A DNA stretch of 64,000 nt from Mycolicibacterium mengxianglii. Lineage in GTDB: Bacteria; Actinomycetota; Actinomycetes; Mycobacteriales; Mycobacteriaceae. The translations under genes were made by a program, and so were the position numbers. The notes below the pieces were generated by a model. It made no database searches. It had not been told where the DNA came from and saw only the letters and a program-made list of their open reading frames with translations. Numbering within the stretch: position 1 is the stretch's first letter; every line of letters begins with the position of its first letter. The stretch spans positions 2,852,001 to 2,916,000 of the forward strand of contig NZ_CP065373.1 of assembly GCF_015710575.1 (NCBI RefSeq), written 5' to 3'. Shown here piece after piece: positions 51,310 through 61,498 of this stretch.

Positions 51310-52188
51310 TCAACCCTTGGCGGGGAAATGCTTGATGATGCCTTCCTGCACCACGGTGGCGATGATATTGCCCTCGCTATCGAAGAAATGCCCCGTTCCC
51401 AAGCCGCGCGACCCCGACGCCACCGGCGACGACGTCGAATACAGCACCCAGTCGTCGAACACGATCGGCCGGTGGAACCACACGGAGTGGTTGATGGTGA
51501 CCGCGAAAATCCGGTCGAACCCCCACGACAACCCGTGGGTGGTGATGATCGAATCCAGGACGGTGGTGTCCGAGGAGTACACCAGGGCGGCATTGTGCAA
51601 GACCGGATCGTCAGGCATCGGACGCTCGGTTTTCATCCAGACCCGGTTGTGCGCCAACCGGTCACCCTTGTCCCGCATCACCCACGCCGGGTCATTGGTG
51701 TAACGCCACTCGATGGGTTTGAGAGCCGCCACAAACAACGGCACGGTCTCCTCATACCCGACAAGCAGTTCGGTGATCTTCGGCAGGTCGTGCGGCGGCG
51801 GCACATCCGGCGCCGGCATGCTGTGCTCCAGGCTCTGCCCACCGGCCAGGAACGACACGAAAGCCGTCGTCAACAACTGGCCGTCCTGGGTCACATCCAC
51901 CCTGCGATTGGCGAAGCGGCGCTCGTCGCGCAGCCGAATCACCGTGAACTCCAAGTCTTTCGACGGATCCCCGCCGGCGATGAAGTGCGCTGACATCGCG
52001 TTGGGCGGCAGCGGCCTGTCCAGCGTCCGACTCGCAGCCACCAACGCCTGCGCCATCATCTGGCCGCCGAAGGTGCGGATCGGATTCTTACTGGGGTGCC
52101 CGCCGAGGAACGCGTCGTGCCCTGCAGAGCGGAGGTCCAGGACGGCCAGAAGCTCGTCAAAATCGGAGCAGTCGGGGCCGGCTGGCAC
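51310..52188 (-). CDS. tesB: Acyl-CoA thioesterase II
   Basis: This 292-residue double-hotdog thioesterase of the TesB family has a first hotdog with RTFGGQMMAQALVAASRT, a linker PMPDDPVLHNAALVYSSDTT, and a second hotdog with NHSVWFHRPIVFDDWVLY, which carries the Asp of the catalytic set. It hydrolyses medium- to long-chain acyl-CoA. AAGGAGAG lies about 5 nt before the GTG start. It is downstream of pyk by 10 bp, as pykA and tesB1 are neighbours in M. tuberculosis. Confidence 0.92.
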   Translation of the reverse strand: MPAGPDCSDFDELLAVLDLRSAGHDAFLGGHPSKNPIRTFGGQMMAQALVAASRTLDRPLPPNAMSAHFIAGGDPSKDLEFTVIRLRDERRFANRRVDVTQDGQLLTTAFVSFLAGGQSLEHSMPAPDVPPPHDLPKITELLVGYEETVPLFVAALKPIEWRYTNDPAWVMRDKGDRLAHNRVWMKTERPMPDDPVLHNAALVYSSDTTVLDSIITTHGLSWGFDRIFAVTINHSVWFHRPIVFDDWVLYSTSSPVASGSRGLGTGHFFDSEGNIIATVVQEGIIKHFPAKG

Positions 52189-52198
52189 GTCGCTCTCC

Positions 52199-53617
52199 TT
52201 AGTGGTCGTCCTCCCCGATCCGGTGCACGTGGATCAGGTTGGTCGAGCCTACTGTGCCGGGAGGAGCACCGGCGACGATGACCACCAGATCACCGCGTTT
52301 GTACCGGCCCAGTTCCAGTAGCGAGTGGTCCACCTGGCGGATCATGCCGTCGGTGGTGGCGATGTGCGGCACGATGAACGTCTCGGTACCCCAGGTCAGC
52401 GCCAGCTGGCTGCGGACCTCGGGCAGTGCGGTGAATGCCAACAGCGGCAGCGGGGTGTGCAGCCGGGCGAGTCGCCGCACCGTGTCGCCGGACTGGGTGA
52501 ACGCCACCAACGCCTTGGCGTCCAGGCGTTCGCCGATATCGCGGGCGGCATAGGAGATCACGCCTCGTTTGGTGCGTGGCACGTGGGTCAACGGCGGCGC
52601 CGCGGTCGAATTCTCTTCCACCCGGGAGACGATGCGAGCCATCGTCCTCACCGTTTCCAGCGGGTACTTACCGACCGAGGTCTCGCCCGAGAGCATCACC
52701 GCGTCGGCGCCGTCGAGCACCGCGTTGGCGACGTCGGAGGCTTCCGCCCGGGTGGGCCGGGAGTGCTCGATCATCGACTCGAGCATCTGGGTGGCAACGA
52801 TCACCGGCTTGGCGTTTTCACGGGCCATCTGGATGGCGCGTTTCTGGACCAGGGGAACTTCCTCCAGCGGCAGCTCCACACCCAGGTCACCACGGGCGAC
52901 CATGATCGCGTCGAAGGCCAGCACGATGGCTTCGAGATTGTCGATCGCCTCCGGCTTCTCCAGCTTGGCGATGACGGGCACCCGGCGGCCCATGCGGTCC
53001 ATCACCTCGTGGACCAACTCGATGTCAGCCGGTGAGCGGACGAACGACAGCGCGATGAAGTCGACGCCGAGTTGAAGCGCGAACTCCAGGTCGGCGATGT
53101 CCTTCTCCGACATGGCCGGCACCGAGACGTTCATGCCGGGCAGTGACAGACCTTTGTTGTTGCTGACCCGACCGCCCTCGGTGACCAGGCACACCACGTC
53201 GTCGCCCTCGACCGCCTGAACCGTCAACCCGACATTGCCGTCGTCGACGAGCAGCCGGTCACCGGGTGAGGCGTCGTGGGCGAGCTGCTTGTAGGTCGTG
53301 GACACGCGGTCGTGGGTGCCCATCATGTCCTCGACCGTGATCCGCACCGTCTCACCGGTGGACCACAACGTGGCGCCGGTGGCGAACCGGCCGAGCCGGA
53401 TCTTGGGGCCCTGCAGATCAGCCAGGATGCCCACCGCCCGACCGGTCGAATCGGACGCCGCACGCACCCGTTTGTAGTTGGCTTCGTGGTCGCTGTAGTC
53501 GCCATGGCTGAAGTTCAGCCGGGCGACATCCATGCCCGCTTCGACGAGTGCTTTGACTTGTTCGTCTGAGCCAACTGCAGGTCCGAGAGTGCAAACGATC
53601 TTGCCGCGTCTAGTCAC
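52199..53617 (-). CDS. pyk: Pyruvate kinase
   Basis: This 472-residue enzyme makes pyruvate and ATP from phosphoenolpyruvate and ADP, the last step of glycolysis. Motifs are TRRGKIVCTLGPAVGSDEQV, MDVARLNFSHGDYSDHE, DLQGPKIRLGRF, the active-site strand VPVIAKLEKPEAIDNLE with its catalytic Lys, and the signature MVARGDLGVELPLEEVPLVQ. Length is standard for the bacterial tetrameric enzyme. The GTG at 53617 follows TATGCT by 8 nt, suggesting a leaderless start. tesB follows after 10 bp. Confidence 0.96.
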   Translation of the reverse strand: MTRRGKIVCTLGPAVGSDEQVKALVEAGMDVARLNFSHGDYSDHEANYKRVRAASDSTGRAVGILADLQGPKIRLGRFATGATLWSTGETVRITVEDMMGTHDRVSTTYKQLAHDASPGDRLLVDDGNVGLTVQAVEGDDVVCLVTEGGRVSNNKGLSLPGMNVSVPAMSEKDIADLEFALQLGVDFIALSFVRSPADIELVHEVMDRMGRRVPVIAKLEKPEAIDNLEAIVLAFDAIMVARGDLGVELPLEEVPLVQKRAIQMARENAKPVIVATQMLESMIEHSRPTRAEASDVANAVLDGADAVMLSGETSVGKYPLETVRTMARIVSRVEENSTAAPPLTHVPRTKRGVISYAARDIGERLDAKALVAFTQSGDTVRRLARLHTPLPLLAFTALPEVRSQLALTWGTETFIVPHIATTDGMIRQVDHSLLELGRYKRGDLVVIVAGAPPGTVGSTNLIHVHRIGEDDH

Positions 53618-53631
53618 GACGACTCAGCATA
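53618..53631 (-). promoter_or_regulatory. -10 box TATGCT 8 nt before the pyk GTG
   Basis: On the minus strand TATGCT occupies 53631-53626, followed by eight bases and the GTG. The 93-bp gap between gltD and pyk contains no ribosome-binding site, which fits a leaderless pyk transcript. Confidence 0.5.
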
Positions 53632-53710
53632 GTCGCAGTCAGGAACCATCTCGACCGATACAGATGAGTTGGTCGATTCGTCACGTTGCTGACATCTGGT
53701 GGCTGCTGGG

Positions 53711-55213
53711 CTAGACGACGGCCAGCGGCAGAGCCGAGGGCCGAACCGGCTCGGGAAGGTCCGACTCCCCCATCAGGAAGACGTCGACAGCGTGGGCGGC
53801 GGCCCTACCTTCGGCGATCGCCCACACCACCAGCGACGCGCCGCGGTGGGCATCGCCGCACACGAACACTCCGGGCGCAGTGGTCTGCCAATCCGACCCG
53901 CAGGGCAACGCCCCCCGACGGTTGAGCTCCAGCCCGAGCTCATCGAGCAGAGCCATCTGCTCCACACCCTCGAAGCCGATTGCCAGCAGCGCCAGATCGC
54001 AGGGCAGCTCCAGCGCGTCCCCCACCGGCGTGATTTCTCGCCGGCCCTGCGCGTCGCGGGTCACCCGGACCTCGGCGACCTCGATGGCCCGCAGGTTGCC
54101 GTCGTCGTCACCGAGGAACCGCTGTACCGCCACCTCATAGCGGCGCATACCCCCCTCGGCGTGGGCGGGTGAAGTGCGCAGCATCAGGGGCCACGTGGGC
54201 CAGGGGCTGCGGCTGTCGTCGCGTTGCCCCGGTGGCTCAGGGTTGTAGTCGAGCTGGGTCACCGATGCCGCACCCTGGCGATGCGCGGTGCCCAGGCAGT
54301 CCGCCCCGGTATCGCCGCCACCGATGATGACGACGTGCTTTCCGGCCGCCGAGATCGGCGACACGCCGTCGCCCTCACATTCCTTGTTCGCCGGTACCAG
54401 GTGCTCCATCGCCAGGTGCACCCCGTGGAGGTCACGACCCGCGACGTCGTTGTCGCGGGCACGCAGCGCCCCGACCGCCAGCACCACCGCGTCGAACCGG
54501 GCGTGGAGCTCGTCGACGGACAGGTCGACGCCCACTTCGCAGTCGGTCACGAACCGGGTGCCTTCGGCCCGCATCTGGGCCAGCCGTTGGTTGAGCGTGG
54601 CCTTCTCCAACTTGTATTCGGGAATGCCGTATCGCAGCAACCCGCCGAGCCGGTCGTCACGCTCGTACACCGTCACATAGTGGCCGGCCCGGGTGAGTTG
54701 CTGGGCCGCAGCCAGTCCCGCGGGGCCTGAACCAACCACCGCCACGCTCTTGCCGGTCGCGATCGCGGCAGGCTGGGGTTCCACCGTCCCGTCCATCCAC
54801 GCCTGATCGGCGATGGACTGCTCGATGCGTTTGATCGTCACGCTGCCGCCGGTGTCCTGCTCGGAGATCGACAGCACGCACGCCGACTCACAGGGCGCCG
54901 GGCAGAGCCGTCCGGTGAACTCCGGAAAGTTGTTGGTGGCGTGCAATCGATCCGAGGCGGCATCCCATCGGCCGCGACGCACCAGATCATTCCATTCGGG
55001 TATCAGGTTGCCCAGCGGGCAACCGGCTGTCCCCGAGTGGCAGAACGGAATACCGCAATCCATGCAGCGGCGAGCCTGTTGGCTGACTTCCGCGGCACGC
55101 TGGTGCGGATCCTGAGCTTCGTACACCTCGCGCCAGTCCCCGACCCGCTCGTCGACGGGACGCTTGGTGGCCTCCACTTTGGGCACCTGCAAAAATCCCT
55201 GTGGGTCAGCCAC
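53711..55213 (-). CDS. gltD: Glutamate synthase small subunit
   Basis: This 500-residue beta subunit passes electrons from NADPH to the large subunit. It has the N-terminal Fe-S cysteine cluster [19 protein letters not shown] and [12 protein letters not shown], the FAD motif [17 protein letters not shown], and the NADPH motif [13 protein letters not shown]. Start is set at GTG 55213 (begins [12 protein letters not shown]), overlapping gltB by 8 bp; the longer open frame runs inside gltB. Together with gltB it makes glutamate from glutamine and 2-oxoglutarate. Confidence 0.95.
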   Translation of the reverse strand: MADPQGFLQVPKVEATKRPVDERVGDWREVYEAQDPHQRAAEVSQQARRCMDCGIPFCHSGTAGCPLGNLIPEWNDLVRRGRWDAASDRLHATNNFPEFTGRLCPAPCESACVLSISEQDTGGSVTIKRIEQSIADQAWMDGTVEPQPAAIATGKSVAVVGSGPAGLAAAQQLTRAGHYVTVYERDDRLGGLLRYGIPEYKLEKATLNQRLAQMRAEGTRFVTDCEVGVDLSVDELHARFDAVVLAVGALRARDNDVAGRDLHGVHLAMEHLVPANKECEGDGVSPISAAGKHVVIIGGGDTGADCLGTAHRQGAASVTQLDYNPEPPGQRDDSRSPWPTWPLMLRTSPAHAEGGMRRYEVAVQRFLGDDDGNLRAIEVAEVRVTRDAQGRREITPVGDALELPCDLALLAIGFEGVEQMALLDELGLELNRRGALPCGSDWQTTAPGVFVCGDAHRGASLVVWAIAEGRAAAHAVDVFLMGESDLPEPVRPSALPLAVV

Positions 55214-58200
55214 GTGTCGCCTCCATGATCGCGGTATCGACGTCACGCCCCTCGGCCTTGGCCATGCGGGTCGCCTGTAGCACCCGCTGGTAGTCGGTGG
55301 GCATGATCTTGGTGAATTGCGCACTGCGCCTGGGCCAGTCGGACAGCACCGAGGTGGCCACCGTACTTCCGGTGTACTGGGCGTGTTTGACGATGACCTC
55401 GCGCAGCCAGCTCAGATCCTCGGGATCCAACTCCTGCAACTCCACCATCGCGGTGTTGACCTTCGCCGGGTCCAGGCCCAGGACGTAAGCGATGCCGCCG
55501 GACATACCCGCAGCGATGTTGCGCCCGGTCACGCCGAGTACCACCACCCGCCCACCGGTCATGTACTCGCAGGCATGGTCGCCGGCGCCCTCGGTGACGG
55601 CCAGTGCGCCGGAGTTGCGGGCAGCGAAGCGCTCCCCCACCCGACCCCTCAGGTACACCTCACCGGAGGTGGCGCCGTACATCAGGGTGTTGCCGGCGAT
55701 CACATTGTCCTCGGGCAGGAACAGCACATCCTCGGGTGGACGCACCACGATGCGGCCACCGGAGAGTCCCTTGCCCACATAGTCATTGGCATCACCGACC
55801 AGATCGATCGTCACCCCGGGTGGCAGGAACGCCCCCAGTGACTGACCCGCCGAACCGGTCAACTTCACCATGATGGTGTCGGCAGGTAGTCCAGCGGCGC
55901 CGTAACGGCGGGTCACCTCGGAACCGAGCAGGGTGCCCACGGTGCGGTTGACATTGCGCACCGGCAGTTCCAACACCACCTGGTGGGCGTCCTCGAGCGC
56001 ACCCTCGGCGAGCGCCATCAGCGTCTGATCCAGCGCGTGCTCCAGACCGTGATCCTGGTCGCGGATTTTGCGGCGCTGCCGCAACTGGGCGCCGTGGGCG
56101 TCGGTGGGAACCGCGAACAACGGGGTCAGGTCCAGCCCCTTACTCTTCCAGTGGGCCACACCAGCGTCGGTGTCGAGCATCTCCGCGTGCCCGACCGCCT
56201 CGTCGATACTGCGGAATCCCAACGCCGCCAGATACTTTCGAATGTCCTCGGCGACAAAGCGGAAAAAGTTCTCCACGAACTCCGGCTTGCCGTTGAACCT
56301 GGCTCGCAACTCCGGGTTCTGGGTGGCGACACCCACCGGGCAGGTGTCGAGATGGCAGACCCGCATCATGATGCAGCCGGAGACGATCAGAGGCGCGGTA
56401 GCGAAACCGAACTCCTCGGCACCCAGCAGCATCGCCACGATGACGTCGCGTGCCGTGCGCATCCCGCCGTCACACTGCACGGTGATGCGATCGCGTAACC
56501 CGTTGAGCACCAGCGTCTGCTGCGTATCGGCCAAGCCGATCTCCCACGGCGCGCCGGCATGTTTGAGCGACGTCAGCGGTGCTGCACCGGTGCCGCCGTC
56601 GTAGCCCGAGATCAGCACGACGTCCGCGTGGGCCTTGGAAACACCGGTAGCGACCGTGCCGACGCCGACTGAGCTGACCAGCTTGACGTGGATGCGCGCC
56701 TGCGAATTGGCGTTCTTCAGGTCGTGGATCAGCTGTGCCAGATCCTCGATCGAATAGATGTCGTGATGCGGTGGCGGCGAGATCAACCCCACCCCCGGTG
56801 TCGAATGCCGGGTCTTGGCGATGTTCGGATACACCTTGTACCCCGGGAGTTGGCCACCTTCACCAGGTTTGGCACCTTGAGCCATCTTGATCTGGATGTC
56901 GGTAGCGTTCACCAGGTAGTCACTGGTGACCCCGAAACGACCGGAGGCCACCTGCTTGACCGCGCTGCGCCGGCGCGGGTCATAGAGCCGGTCGACGTCT
57001 TCGCCGCCCTCGCCGCTGTTGGAACGGCCACCGAGGTTGTTCATCGCGATGGCCATGGTCTCGTGTGCCTCCGCCGAGATCGACCCGTAGCTCATCGCCC
57101 CGGTGTTGAACCGGGTGCAGATCGAGTCCACCGACTCCACCTCGTTGAGCGGAACCGGCGGCCGCAGCCCCTCCTTGAACGTGAACAGACCGCGCAGCGC
57201 CCCGCCCTCGCGAGCCAGCCGGTCGACCTCCTCGGAGTACTGCTCGAACACCTCGTAGCGGCCGGTGCGGGTCGCATGTTGCAGCAGGAAAACGGTTTCC
57301 GGGGTGAACAGATGGAGTTCACCTCCGCGGCGGAACTGGTACTCGCCGCCCACCGACAGACGCCGGTGCGCCCGCTCGGTGGGGTTTTCCGGGTAGGCAC
57401 GACGGTGCCGGAACTTGACCTCCTCGGCGATGACGTCGAGACCGACACCGCCGAGTTGACTCACCGTGCCGGTCAGGTATTCATCGACGACGCCTCGATC
57501 GAGGCCGATCGCCTCGAAAGCCTGTGCGCCGGTATAGGAACCGACGGTGGAGATGCCCATCTTGCTCATCACCTTCATCACGCCCTTACCGAGCGCCTTC
57601 AGGTAATTACGCACCGCCGTCGCGGGCTCGATACCCGTCAGCTCACCCTCGCGGATCAAGTCCTCGATGGACTCGAAGGCCAGGTACGGGTTCACCGCTG
57701 CCGCTCCGAAGCCGATCAGCAAGGCGATGTGGTGCACCTCGCGGGCGTCGCCGCTTTCCACCACCAGCGCGACTTTGGTCCGCTCCTTGGTGCGCACCAG
57801 GTGATGGTGGACCGCGGAAACGGCCAGCAGGGAGGGAATGGGCGCCAGGGTGTGGTCGGAATCGCGATCCGAAATCACCAGTGTGCGTGCACCCTTGCTG
57901 ATGGCCTCGGATGCGCGCATGCGCAGATCCTCGATTGCCTCGGCCAGGCCCTCACCGCCGCGCTCCACGTCGTAAAGACCCCGTAGCACCGTCGTCTTCA
58001 GACCGGGATGCTCATTGTCGTCGTTGATGTGGACGATCTTGTTCAGTTCGTCATTACCGAGCACCGGCCACGGCAACACGATCTGCCGACAGGATGCCGC
58101 CGTCGGTTCCAGCAGATTCTGTTCGGGGCCCATCACCCGCGCCATCGAGGTGACGATCTCTTCCCGGATCGCGTCCAGCGGCGGATTGGTCACCTGCGCG

Positions 58201-59789
58201 AACAGTTCGACGAAATAGTCGTAAAACAGTCGTGACCGCTGCGACAGCACTGCGGCCGGCGTGTCAGTGCCCATGGAGCCCAACGGCTCTGCGCTCGACG
58301 CCGCCATCGGCGTGAGCATGATCCGCAGATCCTCCTCGGTGTACCCGAACGCGATCTGGCGGCGCACCACCGACTCGTGGTTGGGCTGCACCCGGGTGCG
58401 GTCCGGCAGCGTGTTGAGGTCGAGCAGCCCGGCATGCAGCCACTCCGAGTAAGGCGCAGCCGTCGCCAGCTGATTCTTGATCTCGTCGTCGGAAACGATC
58501 CGCCCCTCGGCGGTGTCGATCAGAAACATCTTTCCCGGCTCGAGCCGGCCCTTGGCCACCACCTCGGCCGACGGCACGTCCAGAACGCCGCTCTCGCTGG
58601 CCAGCACGACGCGGTCATCGATGGTGCGCCACCACCGCCCGGGACGCAGGCCGTTGCGGTCGAGTACTGCACCCACGACGGTGCCGTCGGTGAACGTCAC
58701 ACACGCCGGGCCATCCCAGGGCTCCATGATCGAGGCGTGGAACTGACAGAACGCGCGACGCTGCGGGCTCAGATCGGCGTTGTTCTCCCAAGCCTCCGGA
58801 ATCATCATCATCACCGCGTGCGGAAGACTGCGCCCAGCCAGATGCAGCAGTTCGAGCGTCTGGTCGAAGGACGCGGAGTCCGAGGACTCAGGCGTACAGA
58901 TCGGGGACAACCGCGCCATGTCGCCGCCGATCAACGCGCTGGACAACATCGCTTCCCGGGCATGCATGCGGTTGCGGTTACCGCGGACGGTGTTGATCTC
59001 ACCGTTGTGGGCGACGAACCGGAACGGGTGCGCCAGCGGCCAGGACGGGAACGTGTTGGTGGAGAACCGGCTGTGCACGATGGCGATCGCACTGGTGCAC
59101 CGCTCGTCCCGCAGATCCCCGAAGTACTTCGGGAGCTGCATCGTGGTGAGCATGCCCTTGTAGGTGATGGTGCGACTCGACAGCGACACGAAGTACACGC
59201 CGCTGCCCGTCGACTTGATCTCCGAGGTCATGTGGCCTGCCCGTTTACGCATCGGGTAGACGCGCCGGTCCAGATCCAGGCCGGAGAGCCGGCTGCCGTC
59301 GACCTCGGGAGCCGCGACGAACAGTTGCGCCATATGCGGCATACAGCCCAGTGCGGTGGAACCGACCTCAGCGCCGTCGGGATCGACCGGCACAGTGCGC
59401 CACCCGAGGACCTCGACGCCTTCGTCGGCGGCGATCTCCTCGACCCGTTGGCGGGCAGCAGCGCGCGCCACCGGATCCTGCGGCAGGAAGCAGATGCCGG
59501 CGGCGAAGGTGTTGGACCCGTCAGCGGCCGGCGGCGGCAGCTCGAAATCGACCACTTCGCGCAGCAGATCGACCGGTAGCTGCAGCAGGATGCCTGCGCC
59601 GTCACCACTATTCGGTTCGGAACCGGCTGCGCCACGGTGCTCGAGATGTTCGAGGGCGATCAGCCCGTCGGCAACGATCGAATGGGAGCGGCGCCCCTTG
59701 ATGTCGACGACCATCGCGACGCCACACGAGTCGTGCTCCTGCTCAGGGTCATACAACCCCTGTGCCTCCGGCGTTGCCGAGAACAGCAT
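55206..59789 (-). CDS. gltB: Glutamate synthase large subunit
   Basis: This 1527-residue alpha subunit starts with a propeptide (residues 1-21) ending EQEHDSCG, so Cys22 becomes the N-terminal nucleophile of the class II glutaminase domain (to about 430). A central domain follows, then the FMN-binding synthase domain (about 830-1200) with the 3Fe-4S cysteines C1139, C1145 and C1150 in [15 protein letters not shown], and a C-terminal beta-helix with GGG/GRI repeats ([20 protein letters not shown]). ATG 59789 follows GGAGG by 6 nt. In M. tuberculosis gltBD is elsewhere on the chromosome; here it sits between the DUF2752 gene and pyk. Confidence 0.96.
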   Translation of the reverse strand: MLFSATPEAQGLYDPEQEHDSCGVAMVVDIKGRRSHSIVADGLIALEHLEHRGAAGSEPNSGDGAGILLQLPVDLLREVVDFELPPPAADGSNTFAAGICFLPQDPVARAAARQRVEEIAADEGVEVLGWRTVPVDPDGAEVGSTALGCMPHMAQLFVAAPEVDGSRLSGLDLDRRVYPMRKRAGHMTSEIKSTGSGVYFVSLSSRTITYKGMLTTMQLPKYFGDLRDERCTSAIAIVHSRFSTNTFPSWPLAHPFRFVAHNGEINTVRGNRNRMHAREAMLSSALIGGDMARLSPICTPESSDSASFDQTLELLHLAGRSLPHAVMMMIPEAWENNADLSPQRRAFCQFHASIMEPWDGPACVTFTDGTVVGAVLDRNGLRPGRWWRTIDDRVVLASESGVLDVPSAEVVAKGRLEPGKMFLIDTAEGRIVSDDEIKNQLATAAPYSEWLHAGLLDLNTLPDRTRVQPNHESVVRRQIAFGYTEEDLRIMLTPMAASSAEPLGSMGTDTPAAVLSQRSRLFYDYFVELFAQVTNPPLDAIREEIVTSMARVMGPEQNLLEPTAASCRQIVLPWPVLGNDELNKIVHINDDNEHPGLKTTVLRGLYDVERGGEGLAEAIEDLRMRASEAISKGARTLVISDRDSDHTLAPIPSLLAVSAVHHHLVRTKERTKVALVVESGDAREVHHIALLIGFGAAAVNPYLAFESIEDLIREGELTGIEPATAVRNYLKALGKGVMKVMSKMGISTVGSYTGAQAFEAIGLDRGVVDEYLTGTVSQLGGVGLDVIAEEVKFRHRRAYPENPTERAHRRLSVGGEYQFRRGGELHLFTPETVFLLQHATRTGRYEVFEQYSEEVDRLAREGGALRGLFTFKEGLRPPVPLNEVESVDSICTRFNTGAMSYGSISAEAHETMAIAMNNLGGRSNSGEGGEDVDRLYDPRRRSAVKQVASGRFGVTSDYLVNATDIQIKMAQGAKPGEGGQLPGYKVYPNIAKTRHSTPGVGLISPPPHHDIYSIEDLAQLIHDLKNANSQARIHVKLVSSVGVGTVATGVSKAHADVVLISGYDGGTGAAPLTSLKHAGAPWEIGLADTQQTLVLNGLRDRITVQCDGGMRTARDVIVAMLLGAEEFGFATAPLIVSGCIMMRVCHLDTCPVGVATQNPELRARFNGKPEFVENFFRFVAEDIRKYLAALGFRSIDEAVGHAEMLDTDAGVAHWKSKGLDLTPLFAVPTDAHGAQLRQRRKIRDQDHGLEHALDQTLMALAEGALEDAHQVVLELPVRNVNRTVGTLLGSEVTRRYGAAGLPADTIMVKLTGSAGQSLGAFLPPGVTIDLVGDANDYVGKGLSGGRIVVRPPEDVLFLPEDNVIAGNTLMYGATSGEVYLRGRVGERFAARNSGALAVTEGAGDHACEYMTGGRVVVLGVTGRNIAAGMSGGIAYVLGLDPAKVNTAMVELQELDPEDLSWLREVIVKHAQYTGSTVATSVLSDWPRRSAQFTKIMPTDYQRVLQATRMAKAEGRDVDTAIMEATRG

Positions 59790-59795
59790 TTTATA

Positions 59796-59821
59796 CCTCC
59801 GCGGTCGTAACCGCGGGGAGG
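59796..59821 (-). promoter_or_regulatory. Hairpin sequestering the gltB ribosome-binding site
   Basis: On the minus strand the leader just before gltB folds as CCGCGGT (59816-59810), loop TACG, ACCGCGG (59805-59799). CCT (59821-59819) can pair with AGG (59798-59796) across a 2-nt bulge. The GGAGG ribosome-binding site (59800-59796) is thus inside the stem, so translation could be gated. Confidence 0.55.
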
Positions 59822-59952
59822 AGAGCCGGATGCACTAGAGGCATTCAGAGCTCAGAACGGGCCGCAGTCTGACGTGTCAAACCCGGGACTGCACCGGCCC
59901 GAAATCAGGAGTCACCTTCGACAAAACAGGTGGATCACCATCGGTCGATTGT

Positions 59953-59964
59953 AACAGCGCTGTT
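59953..59964. promoter_or_regulatory. Palindrome AACAGCGCTGTT upstream of gltB
   Basis: This perfect 12-bp palindrome lies 164-175 bp before the gltB start, next to the DUF2752 gene end. It could be an operator for gltBD. No known regulator consensus was matched. Confidence 0.35.
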
Positions 59965-59970
59965 GCCTGG

Positions 59971-60390
59971 TTACCCGCCGAGCACCGTCGGTACCAGCGC
60001 AAACCCGGGAAGATTGCGAACCACGGTCCACGTGAGAATGGTCACGACAAGAACCGCCATCGCCGGGGCCGGCCAGACCCGCCGCCGGCGATACCGGCGA
60101 AACAGCACCCAGCCCGCGAGCACCGGCAGGCCCAACAACAGGAACGCGTTATCGACCACCGCGGCAGCCAGGTCGCCGTGCAGCAGGTCGTGGGTCATGC
60201 GAAGCCCGCCACACCCCGGACAGAACCACCCCGTGAGAGCGTGAAAAGGGCACGGTGGAAACAGTGAACCCGGGCGGTGGGGATCCGACAGCCCGATGTA
60301 GGCCAATCCCCCAGCCAGCACCGCCGCGGTCCCGAGTGTCGTGAGCAGCCGGGCGCGGCGAGTCGGTGTGGTGCCGGCCTCAGGTCCCAT
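59971..60390 (-). CDS. DUF2752 family membrane protein
   Basis: This 139-residue protein is of the DUF2752 family. The hallmark cysteine-rich segment FPPCPFHALTGWFCPGCGGL (near 45-65) is followed by RMTHDLLHGDL and two to three membrane helices. The function is unknown; the Cys-x2-Cys-Gly-Gly motif could bind metal. Start ATG 60390 overlaps the end of the TM2 gene by 11 bp; a start at 60417 is possible. The neighbourhood (TM2, lgt, trpA) matches that of the Rv1616-type gene in M. tuberculosis. Confidence 0.85.
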   Translation of the reverse strand: MGPEAGTTPTRRARLLTTLGTAAVLAGGLAYIGLSDPHRPGSLFPPCPFHALTGWFCPGCGGLRMTHDLLHGDLAAAVVDNAFLLLGLPVLAGWVLFRRYRRRRVWPAPAMAVLVVTILTWTVVRNLPGFALVPTVLGG

Positions 60391-60925
60391 CGCGCAGCGG
60401 GCGTCCCTGCGGATCACGCACTTTGTCGGTGAAGATCATCACAGCGTCGACAATGCCCCAGATCATCGGCAGCAACACTCCGAAGCCACACGTGACCGCA
60501 GTGAAGATGATTCCGCCGACGAGTTGAGCGACACCGAGACCGACCTGACCCAGATACATGCGGCCGATCCCCAACAGACCGAAAAGGCCGAGAAGCTGCA
60601 AGAGGCCGGCAATCGTCTTCGACTTTTCCGACAGCGGCTCGCCGGTGACCGGGTGGCGTCCGTAGGGCGCGGTGGGATCGACGTAGACGCCCGGTGGTGG
60701 CGGGGGGTACTGACCGTAGCCCGGCGGCGGGGGCGGGTACTGGCCGAACTCCGGCGGCGGGGGCGGGTACTGGCCATAGCCCGGTGGTGGCGGCGGGTAC
60801 TGGCCGTAATCCGGTGGCGGGTAGCCCGGGCCCGGTGGCGGATAGCTGGGCTGCTGCTCCGGCGGCGGAGGCACGCCCTCGCCTGGATTCGAGCCGGCAT
60901 CTGGTCCGAACTTAGGGTCCGTCAT
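60380..60925 (-). CDS. TM2-domain membrane protein with proline-rich N-terminus
   Basis: This 181-residue protein has residues 1-85 as a Pro/Gly/Tyr-rich tail made of repeated YGQYPPPPP units (about four), followed by a TM2 domain (about 100-165; SKTIAGLLQLLGLFGLLGIG, then RMYLGQVGLGVAQL and FGVLLPMIWGIVDAVMIF) with two membrane helices. The Asp in GIVDAVMI is the typical TM2 residue. Function unknown. The 3' end overlaps the DUF2752 start, so they form a unit. Confidence 0.85.
   Translation of the reverse strand: MTDPKFGPDAGSNPGEGVPPPPEQQPSYPPPGPGYPPPDYGQYPPPPPGYGQYPPPPPEFGQYPPPPPGYGQYPPPPPGVYVDPTAPYGRHPVTGEPLSEKSKTIAGLLQLLGLFGLLGIGRMYLGQVGLGVAQLVGGIIFTAVTCGFGVLLPMIWGIVDAVMIFTDKVRDPQGRPLRDGT
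60700..60800. repeat. Tandem proline-codon repeats in the TM2 gene
   Basis: Units of about 27-30 bp with the core GGCGGGGGCGGGTACTGGCC (read on the plus strand) encode YGQYPPPPP-type repeats. Such tracts are prone to copy-number change. Confidence 0.7.
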
Positions 60926-60987
60926 ACCGCCAAGGATGCCAGACGGCGCCGCGCAACCGGGGCCGCTGGGATGTCCGCACGGTTGCC

Positions 60988-60999
60988 TAGTCTGAGAAC
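60988..60999 (+). promoter_or_regulatory. -10 box TAGTCT 6 nt before ATG (leaderless-type start)
   Basis: TAGTCT at 60988-60993 is followed by GAGAAC and the ATG at 61000, with no ribosome-binding site. This fixes the start of the DUF427 gene. Confidence 0.55.
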
Positions 61000-61494
61000 A
61001 TGCGCCCCGTTCCCGAGATACCAGGACCCGGACAGGAATCGGTGTGGGACTACCCGAGGCCGCCGAGAGTGGAACCGGTGCACCAGACGATCACGGTTGA
61101 GCTCGGCGGGGAGACCGTGGCGATGGCACCGCAGTCGTGGCGAGTGCTCGAGACCAGCCACCCCCCGACGTATTACTTGCCCCGCAGCGCTTTTGCAGCC
61201 GGCGTCCTGCGGCCGACGCCGGGTTCGTCGTGGTGCGAATGGAAGGGACAGGCCAGCTATTTCGACATCGTGACGGCTGCCCGGACGGCCCCACGAGCCG
61301 CCTGGACGTACCCGAGGCCGGCACCGGGGTTCGAAGCCATCACCGACGCCGTCGCCGTGATGGCTGCCGCGGTGGACCGCTGCACGGTGGGTGGCGAGAC
61401 CGTCACGCCCCAGCCTGGCGGTTTCTACGGCGGATGGATCACCAGCACGGTCGTCGGGCCGTTCAAGGGGATCCCGGGATCCATGGGCTGGTAG
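61000..61494 (+). CDS. DUF427 domain protein
   Basis: This 164-residue protein is of the DUF427 family. Typical family blocks are PESVWDYPRPP-like PGQESVWDYPRPPRVEPV, the VLETSHPPTYYLPRSAF segment, and CEWKGQASYFDI. It is soluble, with no signal peptide. The family has a beta-tent fold and no settled enzymatic role. It stands alone on the plus strand, convergent with lgt (5 bp apart), where GGGCT-GGT-AGCCC at 61485-61497 overlaps the stop and may act as a weak terminator. Confidence 0.85.
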   Translation: MRPVPEIPGPGQESVWDYPRPPRVEPVHQTITVELGGETVAMAPQSWRVLETSHPPTYYLPRSAFAAGVLRPTPGSSWCEWKGQASYFDIVTAARTAPRAAWTYPRPAPGFEAITDAVAVMAAAVDRCTVGGETVTPQPGGFYGGWITSTVVGPFKGIPGSMGW

Positions 61495-61498
61495 CCCG

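Noticed and set aside
56688..57986. 432-codon plus-strand open frame opposite gltB
   Set aside because: Same reason: it lies inside the FMN domain of gltB and has no independent support.
58377..59579. 400-codon plus-strand open frame opposite gltB
   Set aside because: Shadow of the gltB coding strand, with His/Arg-rich composition and no recognisable family.
59940..59985. GlnR box upstream of gltB
   Set aside because: GTAAC-like pieces occur, but the spacing and second half-site do not fit gTnAC-N6-GaAAC. Only the plain palindrome is reported.
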